A stretch of 64,000 nucleotides of DNA from Curtobacterium sp. MCBA15_012 (GCF_001864935.2 NZ_CP126267.1:1612001-1676000), one strand, 5' to 3'; positions 24,498 through 33,990 are shown, counted from the stretch's first letter. The notes: a model not told the origin generated them from the sequence alone. Program-made: numbers and translations.

Positions 24498-25871
24498 TCA
24501 CAGTGCGTGCAGCGGCTTGCCCGCGAGCTTGAGGAACGCCTCGCCGAGCGACTCGTTCTGCGTCGGGTGCGCGTGGATGAGGGGGGCGATGTCCTCCGGG
24601 TACGCCTCCCAGTTGACGGCGAGCTGGGCTTCGCCGATCAGCTCGCCGACGCGGGCGCCGATCATGCTGACGCCGACGACCGGACCGTCGACGACGCGGA
24701 CGACCTTCACGGCACCGGACGTGCCGATGATGTGGCTGCGGCCGTTGCCGGCGAGGTTGTACTCGTACGTGTCGACCTTGTCGGCGCCGTACTGCTCCTC
24801 GGCCTTGGACTGCGAGAGCCCGACCGATGCGACCTCGGGGTCGGAGTAGGTGACCTTGGGGATGTTGACGTCGTGGATGACGACCGGCTTGAGACCGGCG
24901 ATCTCCTCGGCGACGAAGATGCCCTGCTGGAAGCCGCGGTGCGCGAGCTGCAGGCCGGGGACGATGTCGCCGACGGCGTAGACGTTCGGCAGGTTGGTGG
25001 CGAGACGCTCGTCGGTGGTGACGAAACCGCGGTCCATCGCGACGCCGACCTCGTCGAAGCCCATGTTCTGCGTGAGCGGACCACGGCCGACGGCGACCAG
25101 GAGGACGTCGCCCTCGAAGGTCTTGCCGTCCTCGAGCGTCACGACGACGCCGTTCTCGTGCTGGTCGACGTGGTCGAACCGGATGCCGAGCGAGAACTCG
25201 ATGCCGCGCTTGCGGAACGCGCGCTCGAGCTGCTTCGACATCGACTCGTCCTCGGCGGGGATGAGGTGGGGGAGACCCTCGACGATGGTGACCTCGGCGC
25301 CGAAGGACTTCCAGACGCTCGCGAACTCGACGCCGATGACGCCGCCACCGAGGATGACGACCTTGTTCGGGACGTAGTCCATCTTCAACGCGGTCTCGGA
25401 CGTGATGACGCGGCCGCCGATCTCGAGGCCCGGGAGGGACTTCGAGTAGGAGCCGGTGGCGAGCACGACGTTCTTGCCGGTGACGGTCTGGTCGCCGACC
25501 TGCACCGTGTTCTGCGAGGTGAGGCGGCCCCAGCCCTCGACGACCGTGATGCCGCGGGCCTTGACCAGGCCCTGCAGGCCCTTGTACTTCGAGCTGATGA
25601 CGCCCTGCTGGTACTCGATGACCTTCGGGACCTCGACACCGGCGAACTCGGCGACCACGCCGTACTTCTCGGCGTCACGCGTCGCGTCGGCCACCTCGGC
25701 GGCGTGCAGCAGCGCCTTGGTCGGGATGCAGCCGCGGTGCAGGCAGGTGCCACCGAGCTTGTCCCCTTCGATGAGCGCGACGCTCATGCCGAGCTCCGCG
25801 GCCCGGAGCGCAGCGGCGTAGCCACCACTGCCGCCACCGAGGACCACGACGTCGTAAGTCTGTTCCGTCAC
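24498..25871 (-). CDS. lpdA: Dihydrolipoyl dehydrogenase (E3)
   Basis: 457 residues from a GTG at 25871, with GGGAG 9 nt upstream (an in-frame TTG 9 bp earlier is less likely). FAD site VVVLGGGSGGYAAA; redox-active pair Cys43/Cys48 in GGTCLHRGCIPTK; NAD site VILGGGVIGVEFASVW; C-terminal His-Glu dyad in HAHPTQNESLGEA. It re-oxidises the dihydrolipoyl groups of E2 and passes electrons to NAD. Located directly upstream of the E2 gene, so the two encode partners of one complex. pepA lies upstream, 153 bp away. Confidence 0.95.
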   Translation of the reverse strand: MTEQTYDVVVLGGGSGGYAAALRAAELGMSVALIEGDKLGGTCLHRGCIPTKALLHAAEVADATRDAEKYGVVAEFAGVEVPKVIEYQQGVISSKYKGLQGLVKARGITVVEGWGRLTSQNTVQVGDQTVTGKNVVLATGSYSKSLPGLEIGGRVITSETALKMDYVPNKVVILGGGVIGVEFASVWKSFGAEVTIVEGLPHLIPAEDESMSKQLERAFRKRGIEFSLGIRFDHVDQHENGVVVTLEDGKTFEGDVLLVAVGRGPLTQNMGFDEVGVAMDRGFVTTDERLATNLPNVYAVGDIVPGLQLAHRGFQQGIFVAEEIAGLKPVVIHDVNIPKVTYSDPEVASVGLSQSKAEEQYGADKVDTYEYNLAGNGRSHIIGTSGAVKVVRVVDGPVVGVSMIGARVGELIGEAQLAVNWEAYPEDIAPLIHAHPTQNESLGEAFLKLAGKPLHAL

Positions 25872-26024
25872 CTGGTGCAACTCCCTCGTGCGTGTCGGGG
25901 TCCGGGTCGGACCCCACTGGACACCGCGGAGGCGGCGTCCGACGGTCGGACCGCATGGTTCCGGTCCCGTCCCGCTGGTTCCGGCGGGGGCGCGTCGGTG
26001 CGCTGCCCCGCCGGGACCAACCTA

Positions 26025-27506
26025 CTACTTGGACTGGAGCTCTTCTGCGAGCCGGACGAGCGTGCGCACCATGACTCCCGTGGCCCCCTTGCCGAGCCAG
26101 CCGTAGCCGCCGCCCTTGTGCTCGGACGGACCGGCGATGTCGAGGTGCGCCCACGGGATGCCCTCGCCGACGTAGCGCTCGAGGAACTTGCCCGCCAGGA
26201 GCATCCCGCCGGACGGGTTGCCCACCGTGGCGTTCACCATGTCGGCGACGTCGCTGGCGAGGCGTGCGTCGAGCTCCTCGGGCAGCGGCATCGGCCAGAT
26301 CGGCTCGGCCACGGCGTCGGCGACGGCACGGACGCGGGCGACGAGGTCGTCGCTGCCCATCAGGCCGGTGGTGCGGTCGCCGAGCGCGACGACCTGTGCA
26401 CCGGTGAGCGTCGCGACGTCGACGATCGCGTCGGGCTGCTCGAGCGAGGCCGCTGCGATGCCGTCGCCGAGCACGAGACGGCCCTCGGCGTCGGTGTTCG
26501 TGACCTCGACGGTCTTGCCGTTCTTCAGCGTCAGCACGTCACCGGGGCGGGTGGCCGAGCCGGACGGCATGTTCTCGGCGAGGCACAGCCACGCGGTGAT
26601 GCGCGTGTCGACCCCGAGCCGTGCGGCCGCGACGGTCGCGGCGAGCACGGTCGCGGCGCCGGTCATGTCGGTCTTCATGCCGAGCATCGACGCGGCGGGC
26701 TTGAGCGAGAGCCCGCCGGTGTCGAACGTGATGCCCTTGCCCACCAGGGCGAGGTGCTTCGCTGCGCCCTCGGGCTGGTACCGCACGACGACCAGGCGCG
26801 GCGGGCGCTCGGATCCGCGTCCGACGCCGAGGATGCCGCCGAAGCCCTGCTCCTCGAGCGCGTGCTCGTCGAGCACCTCGACCGTCAGGGGCAGCCCCTC
26901 GGCCTGCGCGACCGCGACGTCGGCCACGTCGGCGGGACCGAGGTCACCGGCCGCGGTGTTGACGAGGTCGCGGACGAGGGCGGCGGCGTCGGCGACGATC
27001 GCCGGACGGACCGTGGCGTCGGCCGGCACGTCGGACGGTGCGAGGACCTCGATGCGCTGGTCGCCGCGGGTCGGGCCGGTCGTGCCGGCGCCCTTGTGGC
27101 GTGTGAAGGCGTACGCGCCGAGTGCGGCACCCTCGAGCGCGGCGTCGACGAGCTCGGCCGAGTCGGTGGGGAGGGCGAGCGTGATCGACGAGGCGTGGGG
27201 GAGCTGCCGGACGGCGCTGCCCGCGGCCGAGCGGATCGCCGCGACGTCGACCGAGGAGCCGAGGCCGACGAGCGCGATGCCGGCGGCGGCGACCCCGGTG
27301 CCGGGCAGGCGGATGAGCTGGTCCTTCGCGCCGGTGACGCCGACGGTCGCGAGGTCCAGGTCGACGAGGGCGTCCAGCGTGCCGGTCGCGCCCGCAGCGA
27401 GGGTGGGCGCGCCGCCGTCCTTCCCCGGGACGACCCCGAGGACGAGGACGTCGGCCTCGACGTCGGAGGGTGCGGATGATGAGGTGGAGAGCGTCGGTCG
27501 GACCAT
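26025..27506 (-). CDS. pepA: Leucyl aminopeptidase, M17 family
   Basis: 493 residues. An N-terminal macro-like domain (to about 170), then the catalytic domain with the metal and active-site motifs GKGITFDTGGLSLKP, MKTDMTGAA and the signature NTDAEGRLVL. It removes N-terminal residues using two zinc or manganese ions, and in the family forms a hexamer. TAGGCT lies 6 nt before the ATG without a Shine-Dalgarno, so the transcript is probably leaderless. The neighbourhood pepA-lpdA-odhB is common in actinobacteria. Confidence 0.93.
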   Translation of the reverse strand: MVRPTLSTSSSAPSDVEADVLVLGVVPGKDGGAPTLAAGATGTLDALVDLDLATVGVTGAKDQLIRLPGTGVAAAGIALVGLGSSVDVAAIRSAAGSAVRQLPHASSITLALPTDSAELVDAALEGAALGAYAFTRHKGAGTTGPTRGDQRIEVLAPSDVPADATVRPAIVADAAALVRDLVNTAAGDLGPADVADVAVAQAEGLPLTVEVLDEHALEEQGFGGILGVGRGSERPPRLVVVRYQPEGAAKHLALVGKGITFDTGGLSLKPAASMLGMKTDMTGAATVLAATVAAARLGVDTRITAWLCLAENMPSGSATRPGDVLTLKNGKTVEVTNTDAEGRLVLGDGIAAASLEQPDAIVDVATLTGAQVVALGDRTTGLMGSDDLVARVRAVADAVAEPIWPMPLPEELDARLASDVADMVNATVGNPSGGMLLAGKFLERYVGEGIPWAHLDIAGPSEHKGGGYGWLGKGATGVMVRTLVRLAEELQSK

Positions 27507-27512
27507 GCGCCC

Positions 27513-27518
27513 AGCCTA
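27513..27518 (-). promoter_or_regulatory. -10 element of a leaderless promoter (pepA)
   Basis: Minus-strand TAGGCT, 6 nt before the ATG at 27506. Confidence 0.55.
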
Positions 27519-27577
27519 TCCAGCACGTGTTCGCCGACAGCGTGGGTGTCCGGCCCGGTCCCGTCGGGGCCTCCGCC

Positions 27578-27583
27578 TAGCAT
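27578..27583 (+). promoter_or_regulatory. -10 element of a leaderless promoter (PAC2 gene)
   Basis: TAGCAT, 6 nt before the GTG at 27590. The divergent pepA promoter is 60 bp away. Confidence 0.55.
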
Positions 27584-27589
27584 GGGACG

Positions 27590-28510
27590 GTGAACCACCC
27601 CGAGGACCTGTACACCGTCGCCGACGCCGCTCCCGACGTCCCGGCCGGCCTGCACCTGGTCGCCGGACTGACCGGCTTCGTGGACGCGGGGTCGGCCGTC
27701 GCCCAGGTCGCGTCGTCGATCCTCGGGCTCGAGCACGACCTCGTGGCGGAGTTCGACCCCGACGCGCTGCTCGACTGGCGCGCCCGCCGCCCCGTCATCA
27801 CCTTCGAGCAGGACCACATCACCGCGGTCGACCCGCCCCGGCTCGTGCTCCACCTGGTACGCGACGAGCTCGGGCAGCCCTTCCTGTTCCTGACCGGGTA
27901 CGAGCCCGACTTCCAGTGGAACCGCTTCGTCCGCGCCGTCACCGAGCTCGCCGACCGCCTGCAGGTGGCCGACACGACGTGGCTGCAGTCCATCCCGATG
28001 CCGGTCCCGCACACCCGGCCGGTCGGGCTCACCGTCTCCGGCACGCGGGCCGACCTCGTCGAGCAGATGAGCGTCTGGAAGCCCGAGACGCAGGCGCCGG
28101 CGAACGTCCTGCACCTCGTCGAGCACCGCCTCGCCTCGTCCGGTGCGCAGGTCACCGGGCTCGTCCTGCTCGTCCCGCACTACCTCGGCGACACCGAGTT
28201 CCCCGACGCCGCGGTCGCGGGACTGTCGGGCATCTCCGCGGCCACCGGGCTCATCTTCCCGACCGACGCCCTGCGCGAGGCGGGTCGCGAGTTCCTGACC
28301 CGCGTCGACGAGCAGGTCGCCGGCAACGCCGAGCTGCAGCGGCTGGTCTCGGTGCTCGAGGAACGGCACGACACCTACATGGAGGGCAACCCCGTCGGGT
28401 CGCCCCTCACCGGGGTGGACGGCGAGGTCCCGACGGCCGACGCGATCGCGGCGGAGCTCGAGCGGTTCCTCGCCGACCGCCGTCCGGACGGCGACGCAGC
28501 CGCCGACTGA
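27590..28510 (+). CDS. PAC2-family protein
   Basis: 306 residues. Typical PAC2 opening: LHLVAGLTGFVDAGSAVAQVA, then ARRPVITFEQ, FLFLTGYEPDFQWNRF and a C-terminal segment with VPHYLGDTEFPDAAVAGL. The family is related to eukaryotic proteasome assembly chaperones; in actinobacteria its role is not settled, and many members live in species without a proteasome. The C-terminus is acidic and probably flexible. The start is GTG with a -10 hexamer 6 nt before it, so it is likely leaderless and transcribed alone. Confidence 0.88.
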   Translation: MNHPEDLYTVADAAPDVPAGLHLVAGLTGFVDAGSAVAQVASSILGLEHDLVAEFDPDALLDWRARRPVITFEQDHITAVDPPRLVLHLVRDELGQPFLFLTGYEPDFQWNRFVRAVTELADRLQVADTTWLQSIPMPVPHTRPVGLTVSGTRADLVEQMSVWKPETQAPANVLHLVEHRLASSGAQVTGLVLLVPHYLGDTEFPDAAVAGLSGISAATGLIFPTDALREAGREFLTRVDEQVAGNAELQRLVSVLEERHDTYMEGNPVGSPLTGVDGEVPTADAIAAELERFLADRRPDGDAAAD

Positions 28511-28637
28511 GCGCGCGGAGCGCACACGCGGCGGCTCCCGTCCCAGCGTGCCGGGCGGTCGGACTGGAGGCTCCTCCACAGCCCGCCTCGTCACTCGCGT
28601 CGTGCACAGGCGGACGCTGGTGACGCACCGGTCTCGG

Positions 28638-28643
28638 TAGCCT
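28638..28643 (+). promoter_or_regulatory. -10 element of a leaderless promoter (MFS gene)
   Basis: TAGCCT, 6 nt before the GTG at 28650. No Shine-Dalgarno. Confidence 0.5.
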
Positions 28644-28649
28644 GGTGGG

Positions 28650-29978
28650 GTGAACTCCCGTCGTGCCTTCCTCGTGTGGGGCGTCGCGGTGCTGGCCTAC
28701 GTCCTGGCCGTGGTGCAGCGCTCGTCCCTCGGTGTCTCGGGCGTCGACGCCCAGGACCGCTTCGGGGTGTCCGCCGCCGTCCTGTCGACCCTGGCGGTCG
28801 TCCAGATCGCCGTGTACGCCGGGCTGCAGATCCCGGTGGGCATCGCGCTCGACCGGGTCGGACCGCGCCGGCTCGTGCTCCTCGGCGCGGCGCTGCTGGT
28901 GGCCGGCCAGGCGGTCGTCGCCTGCTCGCCGACGATCGGGCCGGCGATCGCGGGCCGGGTCCTCGTCGGTGCCGGTGACGCGATGACGTTCATCTCGGTG
29001 ATCCGGCTCGTGCCGATGTGGTTCAGCGGTCGGATCCTGCCGCAGGTCTCGCAGTGGACGGGCAACCTCGGCCAGGTCGGGCAGGTGCTGTCCGCGTTCC
29101 CGTTCGCCGTCCTGCTCCACACCGCCGGGTGGACCCCGGCGTTCGGTGTCGCGGCGGCGGCGAGCCTCGTCGGGCTGCTGCTCGCCGTGGTGTTCGTCCA
29201 CAACGGGCCGGTGCCGGTCCGGACGGACACCATCCCCTTGCCCCTGCCGCACTCGTGGCGAGGCGCGTTCCACACCTTCGGGCACGCCCTCCGCCGACCG
29301 GGCACCCAGCTCGGGTTCTGGTCGCACTACGTGACCCAGTCGTCCGGCACGGTGTTCTCGCTCCTGTGGGGCGTTCCGATGCTCCGCGGGCTCGGCTACA
29401 CCCCGTCCGAGGCGGCGACCTTCCTCACGGTCATCGTCGTCGTCGGCTTCGTCGCCGGTCCGGTGCTCGGGGTCCTCTGCGCGCGGTTCCCACTGCGTCG
29501 GTCGAACCTCGTGCTCGGCATCGTCGGAGCGCTCGCACTCGTCTGGACCGCGGTGCTCCTCTGGCCAGGGCACCCGCCGACGTGGCTGCTCGTCCTGCTC
29601 GTCGTGGCGATGGGCGTGGGCGGACCGGGCTCCCTGATCGGCTTCGACTTCGCCCGCAGCTTCAACCCGGTGGGGTCCCTCGGATCGGCGAACGGCGTCG
29701 TCAACGTCGGCGGCTTCCTGGCGGCCTTCGTGATGATGTTCCTCATCGGGACCCTGCTCGACGTCGTGTCCGGGGCCACGGGGCGCACGGTCTTCGACTG
29801 GGAGAACTTCCGGGTCGCCCTGACCGTGCAGTACGTCGTCGTCGGCATCGGCGTGGGCATGCTCCTGCACGCCCGTCGGCGCACTCGTCGGGAGCTGCAC
29901 GCGCAGGAAGGAATACAGGTCGGACCGCTCTGGGTTGCACTCGTTGCGCGCCTGCGGAAGAAGGCCGTGCAACAATAG
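28650..29978 (+). CDS. MFS transporter
   Basis: 442 residues with about 12 membrane helices. The loop 2-3 motif of the superfamily is present as GIALDRVGPRRLVLLG (consensus G-x-x-x-D-R-x-G-x-R). A central cytosolic loop sits near PVRTDTIPLPLPHSW. Helix 5 region GNLGQVGQVLSAFPF and the second-half motif FVAGPVLGVLCARFPLRRSNL are also typical. It resembles the nitrate/nitrite or general anion-type MFS group in layout, but no substrate motif is firm. The basic C-terminal tail is cytosolic. sigA starts 189 bp downstream with its own signals. Confidence 0.85.
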   Translation: MNSRRAFLVWGVAVLAYVLAVVQRSSLGVSGVDAQDRFGVSAAVLSTLAVVQIAVYAGLQIPVGIALDRVGPRRLVLLGAALLVAGQAVVACSPTIGPAIAGRVLVGAGDAMTFISVIRLVPMWFSGRILPQVSQWTGNLGQVGQVLSAFPFAVLLHTAGWTPAFGVAAAASLVGLLLAVVFVHNGPVPVRTDTIPLPLPHSWRGAFHTFGHALRRPGTQLGFWSHYVTQSSGTVFSLLWGVPMLRGLGYTPSEAATFLTVIVVVGFVAGPVLGVLCARFPLRRSNLVLGIVGALALVWTAVLLWPGHPPTWLLVLLVVAMGVGGPGSLIGFDFARSFNPVGSLGSANGVVNVGGFLAAFVMMFLIGTLLDVVSGATGRTVFDWENFRVALTVQYVVVGIGVGMLLHARRRTRRELHAQEGIQVGPLWVALVARLRKKAVQQ

Positions 29979-30166
29979 ACCGAGGACCCGTTCTGGCCCC
30001 CTCGCAACCGTGACGCTCGACTGCGCCGCGAACGCGGGGGACTTGACATGGGTCCTCGTGCTGCCCGGAACGGTAGGACGTGTGACGCGGGGGACTGCGG
30101 CGGACGCCCTGGGCGGCGAGGGAGGCCACGACCCCACGAACGTGGCACGACGAGAGAGGTGATCGC

Positions 30167-31459
30167 ATGGCTGCCCGGAGCACGACGATCGATCCCACGA
30201 AGGACACCGAGCCCGAGGGCGTCGCCACCGGCGACGAGCCCGCGGCCGAGACCAAGGCCGCGCCGAAGAAGCGCGCCGCACCGGCCACCGCCGCGAAGAA
30301 GCCAGCCGCCAAGAAGGCTGCGCCGAAGAAGACCACCAGCCGTGCGAAGAAGCAGGCTGACGAGGTCGACGAGGACGAGGCCGTCGAGCCCGTGGACGAG
30401 GTCGTCGACGCGACGGACGACGCCGACGAGACCGAGACCGAGGGCACGGCTGCGAAGCCCGACGCCGCGGCAGCCGTCGCCGCCGGTGCGCTGGTCATCT
30501 CGCAGTCCGACGACGACGAGGCCCCGGTCTACTCGACGACCATCACGGGCGCCACGGCCGACCCGGTCAAGGACTACCTGAAGCAGATCGGCAAGGTCGC
30601 CCTCCTCAACGCCGAGCAGGAGGTCGAGCTCGCGATGCGCATCGAGGCCGGCCTGTTCGCCGAGGACAAGCTGCAGCACAGCACGGGGCTGTCCAAGTCC
30701 GAGGAGCGCGAGCTCCGCTGGGTCGCCCGTGACGGGCAGCGCGCGAAGAGCCACCTGCTCGGGGCGAACCTCCGTCTGGTCGTCTCGCTCGCCAAGCGCT
30801 ACACCGGCCGCGGCATGCAGTTCCTGGACCTCATCCAGGAGGGCAACCTGGGCCTGATCCGTGCGGTCGAGAAGTTCGACTACACCAAGGGCTTCAAGTT
30901 CTCGACGTACGCGACGTGGTGGATCCGCCAGGCGATCACCCGCGCCATGGCTGACCAAGCCCGCACCATCCGCATCCCGGTGCACATGGTCGAGGTCATC
31001 AACAAGCTCGCCCGCGTCCAGCGCCAGATGCTGCAGGACCTCGGTCGCGAGCCCACTCCGGAAGAGCTCGCCCGCGAGCTCGACATGACCCCGGAGAAGG
31101 TCGTCGAGGTGCAGAAGTACGGCCGCGAGCCGATCTCGCTGCACACGCCCCTGGGCGAGGACGGCGACTCGGAGTTCGGTGACCTCATCGAGGACACCGA
31201 GGCGGTCGTGCCGGCCGACGCGGTCGGGTTCACGATGCTGCAGAAGCAGCTCGAGAGCCTGCTCGACTCCCTGTCCGAGCGCGAGGCGGGCGTCATCCGC
31301 ATGCGCTTCGGCCTGGGCGACGGCCAGCCGAAGACCCTCGACCAGATCGGTGACACGTTCGGTGTGACGCGCGAGCGCATCCGCCAGATCGAGTCCAAGA
31401 CGATGGCGAAGCTCCGCCACCCGTCGCGGTCGCAGTCGCTGCGCGACTACCTCGAGTAG
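30167..31459 (+). CDS. sigA: Primary RNA polymerase sigma factor (RpoD/SigA/HrdB type)
   Basis: 430 residues. An N-terminal region of ~120 residues is Lys/Ala-rich then acidic, as in actinobacterial housekeeping sigmas. Region 1.2 is [17 protein letters not shown]; region 2 has [20 protein letters not shown] and [20 protein letters not shown] (-10 recognition); region 4.2 has [20 protein letters not shown] (-35 recognition). A Shine-Dalgarno (GAGAGG) lies 7 nt before the ATG. A TTGACA occurs at 30043-30048 in the 188-bp leader, but no -10 stands at the right distance, so the promoter is unclear. murT follows after 4 bp and may be read through. Confidence 0.95.
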   Translation: MAARSTTIDPTKDTEPEGVATGDEPAAETKAAPKKRAAPATAAKKPAAKKAAPKKTTSRAKKQADEVDEDEAVEPVDEVVDATDDADETETEGTAAKPDAAAAVAAGALVISQSDDDEAPVYSTTITGATADPVKDYLKQIGKVALLNAEQEVELAMRIEAGLFAEDKLQHSTGLSKSEERELRWVARDGQRAKSHLLGANLRLVVSLAKRYTGRGMQFLDLIQEGNLGLIRAVEKFDYTKGFKFSTYATWWIRQAITRAMADQARTIRIPVHMVEVINKLARVQRQMLQDLGREPTPEELARELDMTPEKVVEVQKYGREPISLHTPLGEDGDSEFGDLIEDTEAVVPADAVGFTMLQKQLESLLDSLSEREAGVIRMRFGLGDGQPKTLDQIGDTFGVTRERIRQIESKTMAKLRHPSRSQSLRDYLE

Positions 31460-31463
31460 GCCG

Positions 31464-32723
31464 ATGCGCTTCCTCATCCCGATCCTGGTCGGGCGGGTCC
31501 TCCGCGCCCTCGCACGTGCGCGCGGCGGGGGATCCGCCTACCCGGGCTACATCGTCCTCAAGCTCGTGCCGGACTTCCTGCAGCACGTGACGAAGCAGTT
31601 CCCGAACGGCGTCGTCTTCGTGCTCGGCTCGAACGGCAAGTCGACGACGACGCACATGATCTCCGACATCGTGCGGGCGCACGGGCTCCGGGTGTTCACG
31701 AACCCGTCCGGTGCGAACCTGCCGCAGGGGATCGCCTCGGCGCTCCTGTCCGAGGTGTCGCTGACCGGTCGGCTCAAGGCGGACATCGGCATCCTCGAGG
31801 TCGACGAGGCCTTCGCGGTCGAACTCGCGGGGATCCTGTCGCCGTCGACGGTCACGATGCTCAACGTCCAGGTCGACCAGCTCTACCGGTTCTTCGAGAC
31901 CGAGCGCGTCGCGGCGATGATGCTCGACACGGCGGCGCTCTCGACGGCGAACGTCATCACGAACCGCGACGACCAGTTCCTCGACGCCTACACGGCGGAG
32001 CCGGGGCAGCGCGTGCTGCGGTTCGGTGCGAGCGCCGAGGTCGTGGCGGCGGCGCCGAACGGCCTGCAGAACGCCGACGACTTCGACCGCACCGACGGCG
32101 AGCCGAACCCGGCCGAGTCCGAGGTGGTCGTCAACACCGGCGACGGTGCGACGATCCGCTTCGCCGGGACGGACATCCCCGTCCGGCTGCCGGCGCGCGG
32201 CCTGCACTACGCGGTCGACGCCGCGGCGGCCACCGCGACCGCGAGTGCTGCACTCGGCGCGCAGTTCCGCGCGGAGGCGGTCACGCGGGCGTTCGGCACG
32301 ATGAAGCCGGCGTACGGCCGTGGCGAGCGGCTCCCGATCGCCGGCGAGTCCGCCGAGTTCACGATGTTCAAGAACGCCGCGAGCCTCCAGCTCAATCTCG
32401 ACGCACTGCCGGACAGCCCGGAGCAGGTCCTCATGGCGATCGACGAGGGCACCCCGGACATCTCGTGGATCTACGACATCGACTTCTCGAAGCTCGACCA
32501 CGTCGACGTGGTGTCGGGCGACAAGGCCTGGCAGATCGCGATCGCGCTCGAGCACGCCGGTGTCCGCATCGACCGCGTCGAGCCGGACGTCGAGGCGGCG
32601 ATCCGTCACATGGAGCAGCTCGGAGCGACGACCTCCGGCACGAAGAACTTCATCGTCAACTACGAGATCATGATGATCGCCCGCAAGGCCCTCGGGCACG
32701 GCGACATGGAGAAGACGGCATGA
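31464..32723 (+). CDS. murT: MurT-like Mur ligase, cysteine-free variant
   Basis: 419 residues. The Mur ligase central domain has the ATP loop GSNGKST (residues 55-61) and the DUF1727 domain retains DISWIYDIDF (332-341). In the known pair, MurT activates the alpha-carboxyl of lipid II D-Glu and GatD delivers ammonia to make D-isoglutamine. Unlike described MurT proteins, this one contains no cysteine at all. The four-Cys zinc ribbon is absent, its place taken by an acidic stretch near 205-225, and the usual KNPxG motif reads KNAAS. It starts 4 bp after sigA and overlaps gatD (ATGA). The call to the family is firm; the reaction may differ (see findings). Confidence 0.85.
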   Translation: MRFLIPILVGRVLRALARARGGGSAYPGYIVLKLVPDFLQHVTKQFPNGVVFVLGSNGKSTTTHMISDIVRAHGLRVFTNPSGANLPQGIASALLSEVSLTGRLKADIGILEVDEAFAVELAGILSPSTVTMLNVQVDQLYRFFETERVAAMMLDTAALSTANVITNRDDQFLDAYTAEPGQRVLRFGASAEVVAAAPNGLQNADDFDRTDGEPNPAESEVVVNTGDGATIRFAGTDIPVRLPARGLHYAVDAAAATATASAALGAQFRAEAVTRAFGTMKPAYGRGERLPIAGESAEFTMFKNAASLQLNLDALPDSPEQVLMAIDEGTPDISWIYDIDFSKLDHVDVVSGDKAWQIAIALEHAGVRIDRVEPDVEAAIRHMEQLGATTSGTKNFIVNYEIMMIARKALGHGDMEKTA

Positions 32724-33493
32724 CCGCCGACCGGTTGACCATCCTGCACGTGTACCCGCGCCAGATGGGCGTCTCGGGCGACCGTGGCAACGTCGCGGCC
32801 CTGGTCCGCCGGGCCGAGGCGGCGGACATCGCGACCGAGGTCGTCGAGTACGCCCCCGGTGACGACCTGCCCACCGCAGCCGACGTCGTCGTGGTCGGCA
32901 ACGGACCCCTCAGCGCCATGCGGTCGCTCGGGGCGGACGTCGCCCGTGTCGGCGCCCCCCTGCGCGACCTGGCGGCCTCCGGCGTGCCGGTGGTCGCGGT
33001 CGGTGGTGGCTTCGACCTCGCGACGAACGAGGTCGTCCCGACCGAGGGCGAGCCCGTCACCGGGTTCGGCGTGTTCGACGCGCGTGCGGTCCGTGGGGCC
33101 GAGCGTCGTGTGAACTACTTCGTCCTCGACGCCCGGTACCCGCTCCTGCCCGGCGCTCCGACGCGCCTGGCCGGCTTCGAGGACCACGCGACCCGGATCG
33201 AGCTCGGCGCCGGCGTCGAACCGTTCGCCGACGTCGTCTCCGGCGGTGGCAACCAGGCCGGCTCCCCGGTCGAGGGCGCGATCGTCGGGACGTCCTTCGG
33301 CACGCACACGCAGGGGCCGCTCCTGCCGCTCAACCCGCAGCTCACCGACGCAGTGCTCGCTGCGGCCACCGCGCGGCTCGGCCGCGCGTACGCCCCGGAC
33401 CCGGAGCGGACCGCGACGATCGACCGGTACGCGCGCGAGGCGCGCGCGACGGTCGACCGCTACGTCGACAAGGCCTTCAAGCGGATCACCTGA
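32720..33493 (+). CDS. gatD: GatD-like amidotransferase subunit lacking catalytic residues
   Basis: 257 residues, class I glutamine amidotransferase fold of the GatD/CobQ type: VYPRQMGVSGDRGNVAALV at the N-terminus and GPLLPLNPQL near the C-terminus. In working GatD the nucleophile lies in AICGGYQ and the base in a YLHGPLL context. Here these read AVGGGFD (Gly95 in place of Cys) and THTQGPLL (Gln198 in place of His). With both residues gone, glutaminase activity is not expected. The gene overlaps murT by four bases and the fold looks intact, so the protein is maintained and is probably structural or has a new role. A palindromic terminator follows at 33545. Confidence 0.85.
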   Translation: MTADRLTILHVYPRQMGVSGDRGNVAALVRRAEAADIATEVVEYAPGDDLPTAADVVVVGNGPLSAMRSLGADVARVGAPLRDLAASGVPVVAVGGGFDLATNEVVPTEGEPVTGFGVFDARAVRGAERRVNYFVLDARYPLLPGAPTRLAGFEDHATRIELGAGVEPFADVVSGGGNQAGSPVEGAIVGTSFGTHTQGPLLPLNPQLTDAVLAAATARLGRAYAPDPERTATIDRYAREARATVDRYVDKAFKRIT

Positions 33494-33544
33494 TCCCGCG
33501 GGCCGGCAGACCGACCCGTTCCGGGGGACCTGCCGCACACAGCA

Positions 33545-33586
33545 AGACGGGAGGCGCGGTGCCAGCTGGCACCGCGCCTCCCGTCT
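33545..33586. terminator. Perfect 42-bp palindrome, bidirectional terminator
   Basis: Arms of 21 bp identical in core to the element at 5973, between the convergent gatD and DUF7455 genes. Confidence 0.85.
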
Positions 33587-33601
33587 GCTGTGGGGGAGCG
33601 C

Positions 33602-33826
33602 CTACTTCGACTCGTAGAGTCGGCTGCTCTCGTCGTGCCACTCGATCGCGGTGGCCGCGAGCTTGTCCTTGAACTCAGCACCGTGGTGCGCGCAGAAGTA
33701 GAGCTCGCCGCTCGCCATCGTCGCGCGGATGTAGGCCTGCGCTCCGCAGCTGTCGCAGCGGTCGAGCGCGGTGAGCTGGTTGCTGGTGGTCTCGTCGATG
33801 GAGAGGTCGTGCACGGTCTGGGTCAT
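33602..33826 (-). CDS. DUF7455 small zinc-ribbon-like protein
   Basis: 74 residues. CDSCGAQAYIR and the later YFCAHHGAEF suggest a Cys-Cys-Cys-His metal site. The C-terminus is helical (FKDKLAATAIEWHDE). The family is widespread in actinobacteria beside sigA and the topoisomerase genes (also in Streptomyces); its function is unknown. The ATG at 33826 has GAGGAG 9 nt upstream; a longer frame adds five residues without support. Confidence 0.88.
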   Translation of the reverse strand: MTQTVHDLSIDETTSNQLTALDRCDSCGAQAYIRATMASGELYFCAHHGAEFKDKLAATAIEWHDESSRLYESK

Positions 33827-33990
33827 TGCTGTGCTCCTCACGGATCGCAGGGGGTGCGTTGAGTCACCATTTGAACACGTGGTGGCTGGGAACCCTGCAT
33901 CGCGCGCACCCTGTTTCGCTCACCGCGGACCACTTGTCCCCAGTCCGAGGCGCGCCGCTCCGCTCGGCCGAGGGTGTCGGTGCGCGTCGG

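Noticed and set aside
24507..27479. 990-codon plus-strand frame opposite lpdA and pepA
   Set aside because: Lies fully opposite two confident genes; no domain and biased Arg/Asp/Val composition.
30043..30048. TTGACA as -35 of sigA
   Set aside because: The only TAnnn hexamer downstream is at a spacing of 25 bp, too long for a promoter.
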